A stretch of DNA of 64,000 bases from Streptomyces spiroverticillatus (GCA_014650415.1 BMUX01000004.1:62001-126000); one strand, 5' to 3'; shown: positions 8,718 to 17,780, counted from the stretch's first letter. The notes: generated by a model not told the origin, from the letters alone. A program made the numbers and translations.

Positions 8718-9086
8718 AACGGAAGACGAAGCCCGCGCCGGCCGTGGCCGTGCGGCTCCTGTCACCCTCTCCGAGCTATCGGGATATCGTGGCGCGGCGA
8801 CAATTGTTGCCGCGCGGCAACCGTCTCGCGTTCGGCAGCCGTATGGCAAGCGGAGCCCACAGGACCTTCACAATGAATCCCGAACTGTCCGCCCATATCG
8901 GGACGTTGCGCACCTTCGTATGCACGGGTTCCACACACCGGATACGATGCGCGCGCGGACCGGCTCGCCGGGTTGTCACCGGGCGGAAGCCCGCAGCAGT
9001 CGGAACAGGCAGGAGCCGTGATGAACGCAAGCGGTGTCCCCGGAGGCGGTTCGACCACCCTCCCCGGCAGCCCGCCACGCCCCCCG
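8718..9086. other. 369-nt intergenic region upstream of the phosphatase
   Basis: Lies between the 5' end of the phosphatase and the 3' end of the MarR gene. It must hold the phosphatase promoter. A well-placed AGGAG before ATG 9021 on the plus strand opens a reading frame (MNASGVPGGGSTTLPG...), but it continues antisense through the MarR gene with no family resemblance, so it was not called as a gene. No RNA or repeat was recognised. Confidence 0.5.
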
Positions 9087-9653
9087 CTACGCGGTCCGCG
9101 CGGCCCCGTCCGCGTTGGCACCCGCGCCGGGCTCCTGCCCCGCCCGGTCGGCCAGCGGCCAGATGCGCCCCACGGTGCCCGTCTCCACCGCCGCCCGGAA
9201 CTCGCCGAGCCCGTGGATGAGCGCCTCCCGCGCGGCCTCCGGCATCGCCGCGACCGCCGCGACCAGCGCCTCCTCGCGCCGCGCCCGCAGGTCGCTGAGG
9301 TAGCTGCGGCCCGGCGCGGTGAGCCTCAGTTCGACCTCGCGGCGGCTGACCGTGCTGGCCGACCGCTTCACGTACCCCAGTGCCTCCAGCCGGTCGCAGA
9401 GTCTGCTGACCGACGGCGGGGCGGCGCCCAGCACTTCGCCGAGGGTGCGCAGGTTGATGCCCTCGGCCCGTTCCAGGATGTGCATGACCCGCAGCTGCGA
9501 AGACGACACGGGTGCGGGGGAGACCGCGTCCCTGCCCCGCTCCCACAGCACTTCCAGCAGTGCGATCACCTCGCAGGCGACGCCCGCGACGGCCTCGGCG
9601 GCAGCCGGGGGCGGTGCCGGGGCGACGACCGCCTCCGGCGCACCCGCGCTCAC
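9087..9653 (-). CDS. MarR-family transcriptional regulator
   Basis: 188 residues from GTG 9653, supported by GAGGA seven nucleotides upstream. The winged helix-turn-helix runs from SSQLRVMHILERAEG through LRTLGEVLGAAPPSVSRLCDRLEALGYV (recognition helix) to the wing STVSRREVELRLTAPG. A helical dimerisation region follows. MarR proteins bind palindromes and are released by small ligands. It is divergent from the second phosphatase gene with only 59 bp between them, so it probably controls that gene and itself. The C-terminus (AGQEPGAGANADGAA) looks disordered. Confidence 0.88.
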   Translation of the reverse strand: MSAGAPEAVVAPAPPPAAAEAVAGVACEVIALLEVLWERGRDAVSPAPVSSSQLRVMHILERAEGINLRTLGEVLGAAPPSVSRLCDRLEALGYVKRSASTVSRREVELRLTAPGRSYLSDLRARREEALVAAVAAMPEAAREALIHGLGEFRAAVETGTVGRIWPLADRAGQEPGAGANADGAARTA

Positions 9654-9712
9654 CCGGGTGTCCTCGCCGCGACGGTGTGCACCCGGACGGTGTGAGCCCT
9701 GGAGGTCCACGC

Positions 9713-10927
9713 TTGCCCTCCCCGTACATCCTTCGAGAAAGTGAATCTCCGACGTTGGACAGACTCGCGTCCGTGGAACGCACCTTGCGTGCCGCCGACC
9801 CCCATGCACTGCTCGACGCGGTGCGCAAGGTCCTCGCGGACCTCTACGGTGCTCTTGAGGTCGACCTGCTCATGGCCGACTACGCCATGACGATACTGCA
9901 ACCGGTCGGAGCGCTCCCCCATACCTTCCAGCCCGTTTCGGCGCACACAGGCGCGCCGGGGCGGGCCTTCGGAGCACAGGAGCCCTATCCGTGCGAGGGC
10001 CCCTTCCCCGATTCGGTGACGGCACACCTCCCGGTGACCGTGCGCGGGGACCGGCTCGGGGTGCTGTCCGTCACCCTGCCGAAGGACCGCTACGACGCGG
10101 ACGTACTGGCGGAACTGGCGGACGTCGCCGAGGCCCTGGGCCACCAGATCGTGGTCGCCGAGCGCGACACCGACCTCTACCTCCAGGCGCGCAGGGCCGA
10201 GCGGCTGACGCTGGCGGCGGAGATCCAGTGGGGACTGCTGCCGGGACGTTCCTGCGCCCGCGCGGAGTACGAACTCGGGGCGCAGCTGGAGCCCGCGTAC
10301 GCGATCCACGGCGACAACTTCGACTGGTCGACCTCCGCCGACCACCTCACCCTCGCCCTCACCAACGGCATGGGCGAGGGCATCGACGCGGCCCTGCTGA
10401 CCAGCCTCGCCATCAACGCCCTGCGCAACGCCCGCCGGGCCGGTCTGAGCCTGACCGACCAGGCGTGCATGGCCGACCAGGCGATCTACGGCCAGCACCG
10501 GGGCGCCCTGCACGTCTCGGTGCTGCTGCTGCGCTTCCACCTCCCGTCGGGGAACGTGGAGGTCGTCGACGCGGGCTCGCCGCGCGTGTGGCGGCTGCGG
10601 GACGGCGTCGTGGAGGCGATCGAGCTGGACGGGCAGCTGCCGCTCGGCATGTTCGAGGACTCGGTCTACACCCCGCAGACCCTGCGGGTGCTGCCCGGGG
10701 ACCGGCTGCTGTTCGTCAGCGACGGGGTGTACGACGTGGCCTCGCCCGCCGGTGAGCGCTACAGCGAGAAGGCGCTCGCCCGTGCCATCCAGGCCACCCG
10801 GCTGTTGCCCCCGCCGCAGGTGCCGCGCGCGGTGCTGCACGAGCTGGCGGGCCACCGGGGCGAGGTCATGGCGGAGGACGACGCGATGATCGTGTGCCTG
10901 GACTGGCGGGGCCGGCCCACCGCCTGA
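9713..10927 (+). CDS. SpoIIE-type phosphatase-like protein with one altered metal motif
   Basis: 404 residues from TTG 9713, chosen because a perfect GGAGG lies seven nucleotides upstream. A GAF-like sensory domain covers roughly residues 20-150 and a SpoIIE-like domain covers about 165-400. Compared with the canonical phosphatase at 7053, the first motif is HGDNFDW and the SDG motif is FVSDGVYD, both retaining Asp. The GDVxGKG motif, however, reads LTNGMGEG, with Asn in place of the metal-binding Asp; the final EDDAMIV is intact. It may be a weak or inactive phosphatase that binds its partner. Divergent from a MarR regulator. Confidence 0.85.
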   Translation: MPSPYILRESESPTLDRLASVERTLRAADPHALLDAVRKVLADLYGALEVDLLMADYAMTILQPVGALPHTFQPVSAHTGAPGRAFGAQEPYPCEGPFPDSVTAHLPVTVRGDRLGVLSVTLPKDRYDADVLAELADVAEALGHQIVVAERDTDLYLQARRAERLTLAAEIQWGLLPGRSCARAEYELGAQLEPAYAIHGDNFDWSTSADHLTLALTNGMGEGIDAALLTSLAINALRNARRAGLSLTDQACMADQAIYGQHRGALHVSVLLLRFHLPSGNVEVVDAGSPRVWRLRDGVVEAIELDGQLPLGMFEDSVYTPQTLRVLPGDRLLFVSDGVYDVASPAGERYSEKALARAIQATRLLPPPQVPRAVLHELAGHRGEVMAEDDAMIVCLDWRGRPTA

Positions 10928-10980
10928 GCGGCAGGGGCACGACGAAGACCCACCGCCTGAGCGGCAGGGGTACGACGAAG
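10916..10980. repeat. 32-bp tandem duplication spanning the phosphatase stop codon
   Basis: Copy 1 is 10916-10947 and copy 2 is 10949-10980; they differ at one base. Copy 1 contains the last codons and TGA stop of the phosphatase gene and copy 2 repeats them in the intergenic region. Confidence 0.9.
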
Positions 10981-11012
10981 GGGCCCCCGGCACCAAGCAC
11001 AGGGGGCCCCTT
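10978..11012. terminator. Hairpin terminator between phosphatase and allantoicase genes
   Basis: AAGGGGCCCCC (10978-10988) pairs with GGGGGCCCCTT (11002-11012) around a 13-nt loop. Being symmetrical, it can serve both convergent genes. Confidence 0.75.
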
Positions 11013-11067
11013 CCGGCGTACCGTCAACGCGGCCGGCAGGTCACTGACGTACCGTCAGCCGCGTTGC

Positions 11068-12195
11068 TCAGCCGCCGAGTTCGTGGTGGCGAGCCGCCAG
11101 CAACGCCGCACCGGACTCGGTGAGCGAGCCGAAGAGCCGCAGCCGGGAGATGCCGCCGTCGGGGTAGATGTCGATCCGCACCCGGGTGGCCGCCGGGGCG
11201 GAGGCCAGCACGAAGCGGTGGTTGGTGTCGGGCTGGAGGCGGGTGCGGGGCAGGATCTCGGTCCACTCCCCCGTGTCGCCGTCGCGCACCGACAGCGCCG
11301 CCCAGCCCGCCGAGTTGCCCTTGAGGTAGGCGGTGTCGATCTCGACGGCGCGGATCTCGGCCTGCTCGACCAGGTGGTAGCTGATCCAGTCGTTGCCCTT
11401 GTCGCGGCGGCGCCTGGTCTCCCAGCCGTCGTCCATCTTGCGGGAGCGGCCCGGCTGGATGGTGTTGGTGGCGGGCGAGTAGAAGCGGTCGGAGGCGTCC
11501 TCGACGCGTCCGCCGTTCTCCAGGGCGACCAGGTCGAAGGTGCCCAGCGTGGACAGCCACGCCGGGTCGGGGACGACCTCGCCGTAGACCCGCAGGCGGG
11601 CGATGCCGCCGTCGGGGTGCTGGTTGACGCGCAGGTGTGTGAAGCGCTGCTCGACGGTGACCTCGAAGCCGTTGGCCGCGTGGCCGCCGACCGCCGTGCG
11701 CGGGATCAGGGTCGTCCACTTCACGTCGTCGGAGAGCAGGTCCTCGGGCGACGGGGAGCCCGGCACCGAGGTGCCCTCGACGGACACGGCCTGCGGGTAG
11801 TTGCCCCGGAAGTGGGCGGTGTCGATGACGATGCCGCGTACGACACCGGGCGCGCCGAGGCGGACGAGCGCCCAGTCGTGGTCGTCCTCGGTGGGGTGCG
11901 GCTGCTCGGCGGAGACGCCGCGGCGGCGGCGGGTCTCCCAGCCGTCCATGATCTTGCCCTTGTGCCCGAAGTGCTCCGGGTCGAAGTGGGCGGGCTCGGG
12001 GATGAGCATGTTCTCGCGCTCGGCGAAGAACTCGTCGTTCGCGGCGATCACGCCCGCGCCGAGGCGGCGGTCGGCCAGGTCGGCGTGGTGCGTGAAGGGG
12101 AAGACGGCCGTGCGGTAGTCGGCGTACGGGTCGCCGCCGCCGAAGGGGCTGGCGTCACCGGTGAAGGAGGGTATCCCCTGAGAGGTCTCCGGCAT
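11068..12195 (-). CDS. alc: Allantoicase
   Basis: 375 residues made of two allantoicase (galactose-binding-like) repeats. The tandem signature is visible as KIMDGWETRRRR in the first half and KMDDGWETRRRR in the second, with matching HFRGNYP / YLKGNSA and IDIYPDGGISRLRLFG near the C-terminus. It hydrolyses allantoate to ureidoglycolate and urea in the cytosol. It starts 3 nt after the allantoinase stop, so the two are one operon and catalyse consecutive steps. Control is expected from the allB promoter with its AllR-like and TTCAAC palindromes. Length matches the family. Confidence 0.95.
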   Translation of the reverse strand: MPETSQGIPSFTGDASPFGGGDPYADYRTAVFPFTHHADLADRRLGAGVIAANDEFFAERENMLIPEPAHFDPEHFGHKGKIMDGWETRRRRGVSAEQPHPTEDDHDWALVRLGAPGVVRGIVIDTAHFRGNYPQAVSVEGTSVPGSPSPEDLLSDDVKWTTLIPRTAVGGHAANGFEVTVEQRFTHLRVNQHPDGGIARLRVYGEVVPDPAWLSTLGTFDLVALENGGRVEDASDRFYSPATNTIQPGRSRKMDDGWETRRRRDKGNDWISYHLVEQAEIRAVEIDTAYLKGNSAGWAALSVRDGDTGEWTEILPRTRLQPDTNHRFVLASAPAATRVRIDIYPDGGISRLRLFGSLTESGAALLAARHHELGG

Positions 12196-12198
12196 GGG

Positions 12199-13575
12199 TC
12201 AGTTGTTCCTTTCCAGGAGGCGGCCCGCGGGCTCGGTGAGGGTGCCTTCTTCGTTGATGCGCGTGCCGCGCAGCCAGGTCTGCTTGACGACGCCGTGCAG
12301 GGTCTTGCCCGCGTACGCCGTGACCTGGTTGCGGTGGAAGAGGTGGGCCGGGTCGACCGTGAAGGTCTCCTCGGGGGCCAGGACCGCGAAGTCGGCGTCG
12401 CGGCCGGCCTCGATGGCGCCCTTCTGGGTCAGACCGGCGAGCTTCGCGGGGGCGGCCGACATCCAGCGGACGACGTCGTCGAGGGAGTGGCCGCGCTTCT
12501 TGGCCTCGGTCCAAATGGCGGGCAGGCCGAGCTGGAGGGAGGAGATGCCGCCCCAGGCGGACGCGAAGTCCGGGGTCTTGAGGTCGGTGGTGCACGGCGA
12601 GTGGTCGGAGACGATGCAGTCGATCGTCCCGTCGGCCAGGCCCTGCCAGAGCACGTCCTGGTTCTCGGACTCGCGGATCGGCGGGCAGCACTTGAACTCG
12701 GTCGCGCCGTCCGGGACTTCCTCGGCCGTGAGGGTGAGGAAGTGCGGGCAGGACTCGACGGTGACCTGGACGCCCTCGGCCTTGCCCTGGGCGATCAGCG
12801 GGAGGGCGTCGGAGGAGGAGAGGTGCAGGACGTGCACGCGGGCGCCGAGGCGCTTGGCGAGCGCGATGAGGCCCTCGATGGCGGTGTTCTCGGCGTCGCG
12901 CGGCCGGGAGGCGAGGAAGTCGGCGTACTTGCTCCCGGACTTCTGCGGGGCGGCGGCCAGGTGGTGCGGGTCCTCGGCGTGCACGATGAGCAGGCCGCCG
13001 AGTCCGGCGATCTCCGCCATGGAGGTGGCGAGCTGGTCCTGGTCGAGCTCCGGGAACTCCTCGACGCCGGACGGCGACAGGAAGCACTTGAAGCCGAAGA
13101 CCCCGGCCTCGTACAGCGGCTTGAGGTCGGCGACGTTGGAGGGCAGCGCGCCGCCCCAGAAGCCGGTGTCGACGTGCGCCTTGGGGCGGGCGACCTCCTG
13201 CTTGACGCGCAGGTTGTCGACCGTGGTGGTCGGCGGCAGCGAGTTCAGCGGCATGTCCAGGAGGGTGGTGATGCCACCGGCCGCGGCGGCGCGGGTTGCG
13301 GTCCAGAAGCCTTCCCAGGCGGTGCGGCCCGGGTCGTTCACGTGGACGTGGGTGTCGACGAGGCCGGGCAGCAGGGCCTGCTCGCCGAGGTCCTCGAAGC
13401 GGGTGCCTTTGGGGATCTCCTCGCCGCGCGGCCCGTAGGCGTCGTACGGGAGCACCTCGACGATCTTCCCGTCGGCGACGGCGACCGAGGCGGGGCGGGT
13501 GCCCTCGGGGGTGACGACGCGCGAGGAGCGCAGCACCAGGTCCACGGTGGTGTTGGGCACGGCCGACTCAGTCAC
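12199..13575 (-). CDS. allB: Allantoinase
   Basis: 458-residue amidohydrolase of the dihydroorotase/allantoinase group. The metal-binding DTHVHVND motif is near residue 70, a Lys for carbamylation lies in [12 protein letters not shown], the second metal His is in HAEDPHH and a late Asp is in SDHSPC. It opens the hydantoin ring of allantoin to give allantoate, the substrate of the cotranscribed allantoicase. GTG start with AAGGAG six nucleotides upstream. A palindrome (13589-13607) lies directly over the leader, and a tandem AllR-like operator lies further upstream, shared with the divergent regulator gene. Confidence 0.96.
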   Translation of the reverse strand: MTESAVPNTTVDLVLRSSRVVTPEGTRPASVAVADGKIVEVLPYDAYGPRGEEIPKGTRFEDLGEQALLPGLVDTHVHVNDPGRTAWEGFWTATRAAAAGGITTLLDMPLNSLPPTTTVDNLRVKQEVARPKAHVDTGFWGGALPSNVADLKPLYEAGVFGFKCFLSPSGVEEFPELDQDQLATSMAEIAGLGGLLIVHAEDPHHLAAAPQKSGSKYADFLASRPRDAENTAIEGLIALAKRLGARVHVLHLSSSDALPLIAQGKAEGVQVTVESCPHFLTLTAEEVPDGATEFKCCPPIRESENQDVLWQGLADGTIDCIVSDHSPCTTDLKTPDFASAWGGISSLQLGLPAIWTEAKKRGHSLDDVVRWMSAAPAKLAGLTQKGAIEAGRDADFAVLAPEETFTVDPAHLFHRNQVTAYAGKTLHGVVKQTWLRGTRINEEGTLTEPAGRLLERNN

Positions 13576-13588
13576 TCACGTCTCCTTA

Positions 13589-13607
13589 CTTCAACGTTCT
13601 GTTGAAG
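13589..13607. promoter_or_regulatory. Palindrome TTCAAC-N5-GTTGAA in the allantoinase leader
   Basis: CTTCAAC (13589-13595), five nucleotides, GTTGAAG (13601-13607): a perfect 7-bp inverted repeat ending 14 nt upstream of the allantoinase start codon. Related sites with the same geometry lie at 24590, 54089 and 56884, all before purine-pathway genes or the catalase. A protein bound here would block initiation. Confidence 0.7.
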
Positions 13608-13694
13608 CGGAGTCTTTCGCCGGGGTGCGGAGTCGTCAAGAGGTCCAGGACGCGGACGGGCCGGGATGTGATCACCGACACCAACCTTGGATGT

Positions 13695-13730
13695 TTCCAC
13701 AGAATGGAATTAGACTTCCGCTTTGTAGAA
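13695..13730. promoter_or_regulatory. Tandem TTCCR-N5-YGGAA operator (candidate AllR site)
   Basis: TTCCACAGAATGGAA (13695-13709) is followed exactly 21 bp later by TTCCGCTTTGTAGAA (13716-13730). It lies between the divergent allantoinase and IclR regulator genes. The same paired arrangement recurs at 24608, 54902 and 63291. Confidence 0.75.
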
Positions 13731-13811
13731 TGTAGCTCCTGCCTAGAGGGGCTTCCGGGACCACCACAGGTAGTCTGCTGCCTTGCCTGCCAGCCCCGAA
13801 AGGACCGCTCC

Positions 13812-14618
13812 GTGCCGACGTCCAGCGCCAGCACCACCGACGCTTCCAAGCCTGCCGCCGCGACTGGCGGTGTGCAGTCCCTGGAGCGCGCCTTCGACCT
13901 CCTCGAGCGTATGGCCGACGCGGGCGGTGAGGTCGGCCTCAGCGAACTGTCCGCGAGCAGCGGGCTGCCCCTGCCGACCATCCACCGCCTGATGCGCACG
14001 CTGGTCGCCTGCGGTTACGTACGTCAGCAGCCCAACCGGCGCTACTCGCTGGGCCCCCGCCTGATCCGGCTCGGCGAGAGCGCGTCCCGCCTCCTGGGGA
14101 CCTGGGCCCGCCCTTACCTGGCCCGGCTGGTCGAGGAGACCGGCGAGACGGCGAACATGGCGCTGCTCGACGGCGACGAGATCGTGTACGTGGCGCAGGT
14201 GCCGTCGAAGCACTCGATGCGGATGTTCACCGAGGTGGGCCGCCGGGTACTGCCGCACTCCACGGGCGTGGGCAAGGCGCTCCTCGCGCACACCCCGGCG
14301 GACGAGGTACGGGCCCTGCTCGCCCGCACGGGCATGCCCGCCGCCACCGAGAAGACCATCACCACCCCGGAGGGCTTCCTGGACGCGCTGGAGCAGGTGC
14401 GCCGGGTGGGGTACGCGGTGGACGACAACGAGCAGGAGATCGGGGTGCGCTGCCTGGCGGTGTCCGTCCCCAACTCCCCGACCGCCGCCGCTGTTTCGAT
14501 CTCCGGTCCGGCCGGCCGGGTCACCGAGGCGGCGACCGAGCGGATCGTCCCGATCCTCCAGGAGGTCGCCCAGGACCTGTCGGTGGCGCTGGCGAACACG
14601 GGGCCTGCGCAGGGCTGA
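13812..14618 (+). CDS. allR: IclR-family regulator of allantoin catabolism (AllR-like)
   Basis: 268 residues from GTG 13812, supported by AAAGGA seven nucleotides upstream. The N-terminal winged helix has the recognition segment LSELSASSGLPLPTIHRLMR. The C-terminal IclR effector domain follows, with VLPHSTGVGKALLAH, a conserved IclR motif, and a Cys in VRCLAVSVP. IclR proteins act as dimers of dimers; AllR-type members repress allantoin genes and respond to glyoxylate-pathway intermediates such as allantoate or glyoxylate. It is divergent from the allantoinase operon and is the natural candidate to bind the paired operators seen in four promoters here. The gene symbol rests on family and context. 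Confidence 0.85.
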   Translation: MPTSSASTTDASKPAAATGGVQSLERAFDLLERMADAGGEVGLSELSASSGLPLPTIHRLMRTLVACGYVRQQPNRRYSLGPRLIRLGESASRLLGTWARPYLARLVEETGETANMALLDGDEIVYVAQVPSKHSMRMFTEVGRRVLPHSTGVGKALLAHTPADEVRALLARTGMPAATEKTITTPEGFLDALEQVRRVGYAVDDNEQEIGVRCLAVSVPNSPTAAAVSISGPAGRVTEAATERIVPILQEVAQDLSVALANTGPAQG

Positions 14619-14622
14619 ACAG

Positions 14623-14660
14623 CATGAGAAAGGGGGGCCCGAGGGCCCCCCTTTCTCATG
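14623..14660. terminator. Perfect 18-bp inverted-repeat terminator
   Basis: Positions 14623-14640 are exactly complementary to 14643-14660 around a 2-nt centre. It lies 5 nt after the allR stop and 12 nt from the convergent ABC gene stop, so it should serve both. Confidence 0.85.
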
Positions 14661-14672
14661 CCCCCAACGGGC

Positions 14673-15362
14673 TCACACCCCCGACGGACTCATCGCCCCC
14701 AGCCGTCCGTCCTCCATCCGCACCACCCGGTCCGCCACCTCCAGATGCGACCGGTCGTGCGTGACCAGCACCGTCGCCACCCCGCGCTCCCGCGTCAGCC
14801 CGGACAGCAGGTCCAGCACCGCCGCGCCCCGCTCGTGGTCGAGGGCGCTGGTCGGCTCGTCGACCAGCATCACGGCGGGCTCGTTCATCAGCGCCCGCGC
14901 GATGTTGATGCGCTGCCGCTGGCCGCCGGAGAGCTGGTGCGGGCGGCGGCCGGCCTTGTCCGCGAGGCCCACCGCGTCCAGCAACTCCAGCGCCCGCGCC
15001 CGCACTTCACGGGGCTTGCGGCCCGACAGGTGGGCCATCACCTGGAGTTGCTCGGCCGCCGTGAGGGAGGCGAGCAGGTTCGGCTGCTGGAAGACGATGC
15101 CGATCCGGTCCCGCCGCAGCTCCGCCTTCTCGGCGCGGCTCAGCGTCCCCGTCTCCGTACCGTCGACGAGGACGACGCCCGAGTCGGGTGTCACCAGCGT
15201 CGCCGCCACCGCGAGGAGGCTGGACTTGCCGGAGCCCGACGGGCCGACCACGGCCGCGAGTTCACCGGCGGCGACCGACAGGGTCACCGCGTCCAACGCG
15301 GTCAGCCGGGACGCGTCGCCGTCCGGGTAGGTGAGGGTGACGTCGTTCAGGGTGAGGGTCAT
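14673..15362 (-). CDS. ABC transporter ATP-binding protein (MacB/LolD type)
   Basis: 229 residues, a single nucleotide-binding domain. Walker A is GPSGSGKSSL near residue 40, the Q loop is VFQQPNLL, the signature is LSGGQRQRINIARAL, Walker B is VMLVDEPTSALD and the switch His is in VLVTHD. It overlaps the upstream permease gene by four nucleotides (ATGA), so translation is coupled and the two form one exporter. The closest family is the one paired with FtsX-like permeases, which move lipids, antibiotics or peptides outward. The divergent kinase/regulator pair next to it probably controls it. Confidence 0.94.
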   Translation of the reverse strand: MTLTLNDVTLTYPDGDASRLTALDAVTLSVAAGELAAVVGPSGSGKSSLLAVAATLVTPDSGVVLVDGTETGTLSRAEKAELRRDRIGIVFQQPNLLASLTAAEQLQVMAHLSGRKPREVRARALELLDAVGLADKAGRRPHQLSGGQRQRINIARALMNEPAVMLVDEPTSALDHERGAAVLDLLSGLTRERGVATVLVTHDRSHLEVADRVVRMEDGRLGAMSPSGV

Positions 15363-16435
15363 CGGGCGCTCCCGAGGGCGGTGAGGGGATCGACGGCGGT
15401 GATGCGCCGGATGGACAGGGCGGCGCCGACGATGCCGAGCGCGATCATCACCAGGGCCGGGACGAGCAGGGTCGCCGCTTCCAGTACGAAGGGGACGGCG
15501 CCGCCGATCGACGCGCCCAGCAGCGTCGCCAGCGCCGTACCGAGCAGGGTGCCCAGCGTCAGCAGGACGACGGCCTGGCCCAGTGCGTCCTTCAGGAGGT
15601 ACGGGGTGGAGGCGCCCAGTGCCTTCAGGACTGCGATGTCGCCGCTGCGCTGGATGGTCCAGACGGTGAAGAAGGCCCCGACGACGAGCGCCGAGATGGC
15701 GAAGAGGAAGCCGCGCATGAGCTGGAGGGAGCCGTTCTCCGCCTGGTACGAGGCGAGGGCGGCCAGCGAGTCGCCGAGCGGCACGGACCGCGTCTCGGTC
15801 GCCTTGTCGCCGGCGGCCCAGTCGGCCGAGCCCTTCAGCGCGACGACGGTGGCCTGCTCCTCCGTCGACGTACCGCTGTGGCCGAGCTTCTGCCAGTCGT
15901 CCAGCGACGTCCACACCACCGGCTGGTGGCTGTACATCGCCCCGCCCTCGACGGCGGCGACGGTCTCCTCGACGTCGCCGAGGCGCACCGTGTCGCCCGC
16001 GGCGAGGTTCAGTTCCTCGGCGGCCTTGGTGGAGAGGACCACCTTGCCCGGACCCAGGTCGCCGGAGGCCGGGGCGATCTTCGCGCCCGGTTCGACGCCG
16101 AAGGCGGCGACGGCGACCGTACGGTCGCCGGCCCAGCCGTTGACGGTACGGATGCCGATCGGCTCGGCGCTGTCCACGCCGGGCTGCTTGGCCCAGTCGC
16201 GCCAGGCGCTCTCGCCCACCGAGGAATTCGTGAACGACACCTCCTGGCCGTCGGGCGGGGCGGCGAACGCCAGCCGGTCGGCGGGCAGCGAGGTGACGGC
16301 CACGGTGTTGTCCCTGGCCAGCCCCGCCGTCAGCCCGGACAGCAGGCCGACGAGCAGGGTGATCAGGACCACGACCGTGCCCATGAGGGCGAAGCGGCCC
16401 TTGGCGAACCGGAGGTCTCTCCATGCAACGAACAT
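15359..16435 (-). CDS. FtsX-like ABC transporter permease
   Basis: 358 residues from ATG 16435 (MFVAWRDLRFAKGRFALMG). One N-terminal membrane helix is followed by a large extracytoplasmic domain and three C-terminal helices (beginning near LMRGFLFAISALVVGAFFTV), the MacB/FtsX arrangement. The end (ITAVDPLTALGSAR) is typical of the family. It is coupled to the ATPase gene through an ATGA overlap and divergent from the histidine kinase gene at 16548. The substrate is unknown; the likely role is export or defence against an envelope-active compound. Confidence 0.9.
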   Translation of the reverse strand: MFVAWRDLRFAKGRFALMGTVVVLITLLVGLLSGLTAGLARDNTVAVTSLPADRLAFAAPPDGQEVSFTNSSVGESAWRDWAKQPGVDSAEPIGIRTVNGWAGDRTVAVAAFGVEPGAKIAPASGDLGPGKVVLSTKAAEELNLAAGDTVRLGDVEETVAAVEGGAMYSHQPVVWTSLDDWQKLGHSGTSTEEQATVVALKGSADWAAGDKATETRSVPLGDSLAALASYQAENGSLQLMRGFLFAISALVVGAFFTVWTIQRSGDIAVLKALGASTPYLLKDALGQAVVLLTLGTLLGTALATLLGASIGGAVPFVLEAATLLVPALVMIALGIVGAALSIRRITAVDPLTALGSAR

Positions 16436-16492
16436 GTGCACCAGGCTGGTCGCAGACGCTCCCCGAAACATCGGGCGCGGGTTCGCTCCGGC

Positions 16493-16510
16493 ATCAATCC
16501 TTTGGTTGAT
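16493..16510. promoter_or_regulatory. Imperfect palindrome in the ABC/two-component divergent promoter
   Basis: ATCAATCCTTTGGTTGAT lies between the divergent permease and kinase starts. Outer arms ATCAA/TTGAT are perfect. It is a candidate binding site for the neighbouring response regulator; this is inferred from position only. Confidence 0.45.
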
Positions 16511-16547
16511 ACGCCGCGAGGACGTCCCCTTTAGGCTGGTACGAACC

Positions 16548-17780
16548 ATGGATCCGCTCTCCCAGCCCCCGGCTGCCCTCACCCTCACCCCCGTCCTGCG
16601 CGTGCTGCGGCTCTGTCTGCACGCACTGCTGGCCGGGCTGCTCGCGCTCGCCGCCGTCAAGGCCGCCGCCGCAGGGGGTTCGTACGTGTACGCGGTCGTC
16701 GGGGCGGCCGTGCTGATGGCCGGGGTGTACGTCGCCGGGACGCTCAGCCCCTCCGTGGCCCGCTCGCCGCGCGCCGCCGCCTGGTGGCTGGCGGCACTCG
16801 GCGCGTCCTGGCTGCTGCTGCTCGCCCTGTCCCCCGACGGGCTGTGGGCCGCCTTCCCCCTGTACTTCCTCCAGCTGCACCTGCTCCCGATGCGCTGGGG
16901 GCTCACGGCTGTCGCCGCGACCGCAGCGGCGGCCATCGCGAGCTTCGTGCTGCACGGGCAGGCGGTGACGCCGGGCACGTTCATCGGGCCGCTGCTGGGC
17001 GGTGCCGTCGCGGTGGCGACCGTACTGGGGTACCAGGCCCTCTACCGGGAGAGCGAGCGGCGGCGCGAGCTGATCGACGAGCTTCTGTCGACGCGCGCGG
17101 AACTGGCGGAGGCCGAGCGCGCCGCCGGAACCCTCGCCGAACGCGAACGTCTCGCCCGCGAGATCCACGACACCCTCGCCCAGGGCCTCTCCAGCATCCA
17201 GCTCCTGCTGCGCGCCGCCGAGCGCGCCCTGCCGCCCCAGGACCCGGCCCTCGCGCACATCCGCCAGGCCCGCGAGGCCGCGCAGGACAATCTCGCCGAG
17301 GCACGCCGTTTCGTACGGGCCCTCAGCCCTCCGGATCTGGAGCACGGCTCGCTGGCCGCCGCCCTCGAACGCCTCTGCGCGCCCACCCCCGGCGGGCCGG
17401 CCGTGCAGTTCGGTGTGAGCGGGACGCCGGTCGAGCTGCCCACACCGTACGAAGTGGCCCTGCTCCGCATCGCCCAGTCGGCCCTCGCCAACACGGTCCG
17501 GCACGCGAAGGCGGACCGCGCGGAGATCACCCTCAGCTTCATGGAGACCTCGGTCTCGCTCGACATCGTCGACGACGGCATCGGCTTCGACCCGGGCGCG
17601 GTGCGCCGCAGCCCCGCGTCCGACGCCTCGGACGGCGGCTTCGGGCTGCCCGCGATGCGGGCGCGGGCCCGGTCGCTGGGCGGCACGCTGAGCGTGGAGT
17701 CCGCGCCGGGGCAGGGCACGGCCGTCGCGATCACCCTGCCGCTGCCCGTGTCCCCGACCCCCACTGGAGTCACCCCGTGA
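16548..17780 (+). CDS. Two-component sensor histidine kinase (HisKA_3)
   Basis: 410 residues from ATG 16548. Five to six hydrophobic helices fill roughly residues 20-165. A coiled linker (LLSTRAELAEAERAAGTLAE) leads into the phospho-acceptor motif AREIHDTLAQGLSSIQ. The HATPase_c domain shows ANTVRHAKADRAEI and the Gly motif GGFGLPAMRARARSLGG. The stop codon overlaps the start of the response regulator gene (GTGA), so they are coupled. The gene faces away from an ABC exporter across a 112-bp promoter region; kinase-regulator-ABC sets of this type usually sense and expel envelope-acting drugs. Confidence 0.94.
   Translation: MDPLSQPPAALTLTPVLRVLRLCLHALLAGLLALAAVKAAAAGGSYVYAVVGAAVLMAGVYVAGTLSPSVARSPRAAAWWLAALGASWLLLLALSPDGLWAAFPLYFLQLHLLPMRWGLTAVAATAAAAIASFVLHGQAVTPGTFIGPLLGGAVAVATVLGYQALYRESERRRELIDELLSTRAELAEAERAAGTLAERERLAREIHDTLAQGLSSIQLLLRAAERALPPQDPALAHIRQAREAAQDNLAEARRFVRALSPPDLEHGSLAAALERLCAPTPGGPAVQFGVSGTPVELPTPYEVALLRIAQSALANTVRHAKADRAEITLSFMETSVSLDIVDDGIGFDPGAVRRSPASDASDGGFGLPAMRARARSLGGTLSVESAPGQGTAVAITLPLPVSPTPTGVTP

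Noticed and set aside
8973..9695. Plus-strand frame with AGGAG before ATG 9021
   Set aside because: Runs antisense through the MarR gene, Pro/Arg-rich without any family resemblance; the ribosome site alone is not enough.
10894..13605. 903-codon plus-strand frame over allantoicase and allantoinase
   Set aside because: Mirror frame of two unmistakable enzymes; its Gly/Val/Asp/Arg-rich content is typical of antisense frames in GC-rich DNA.
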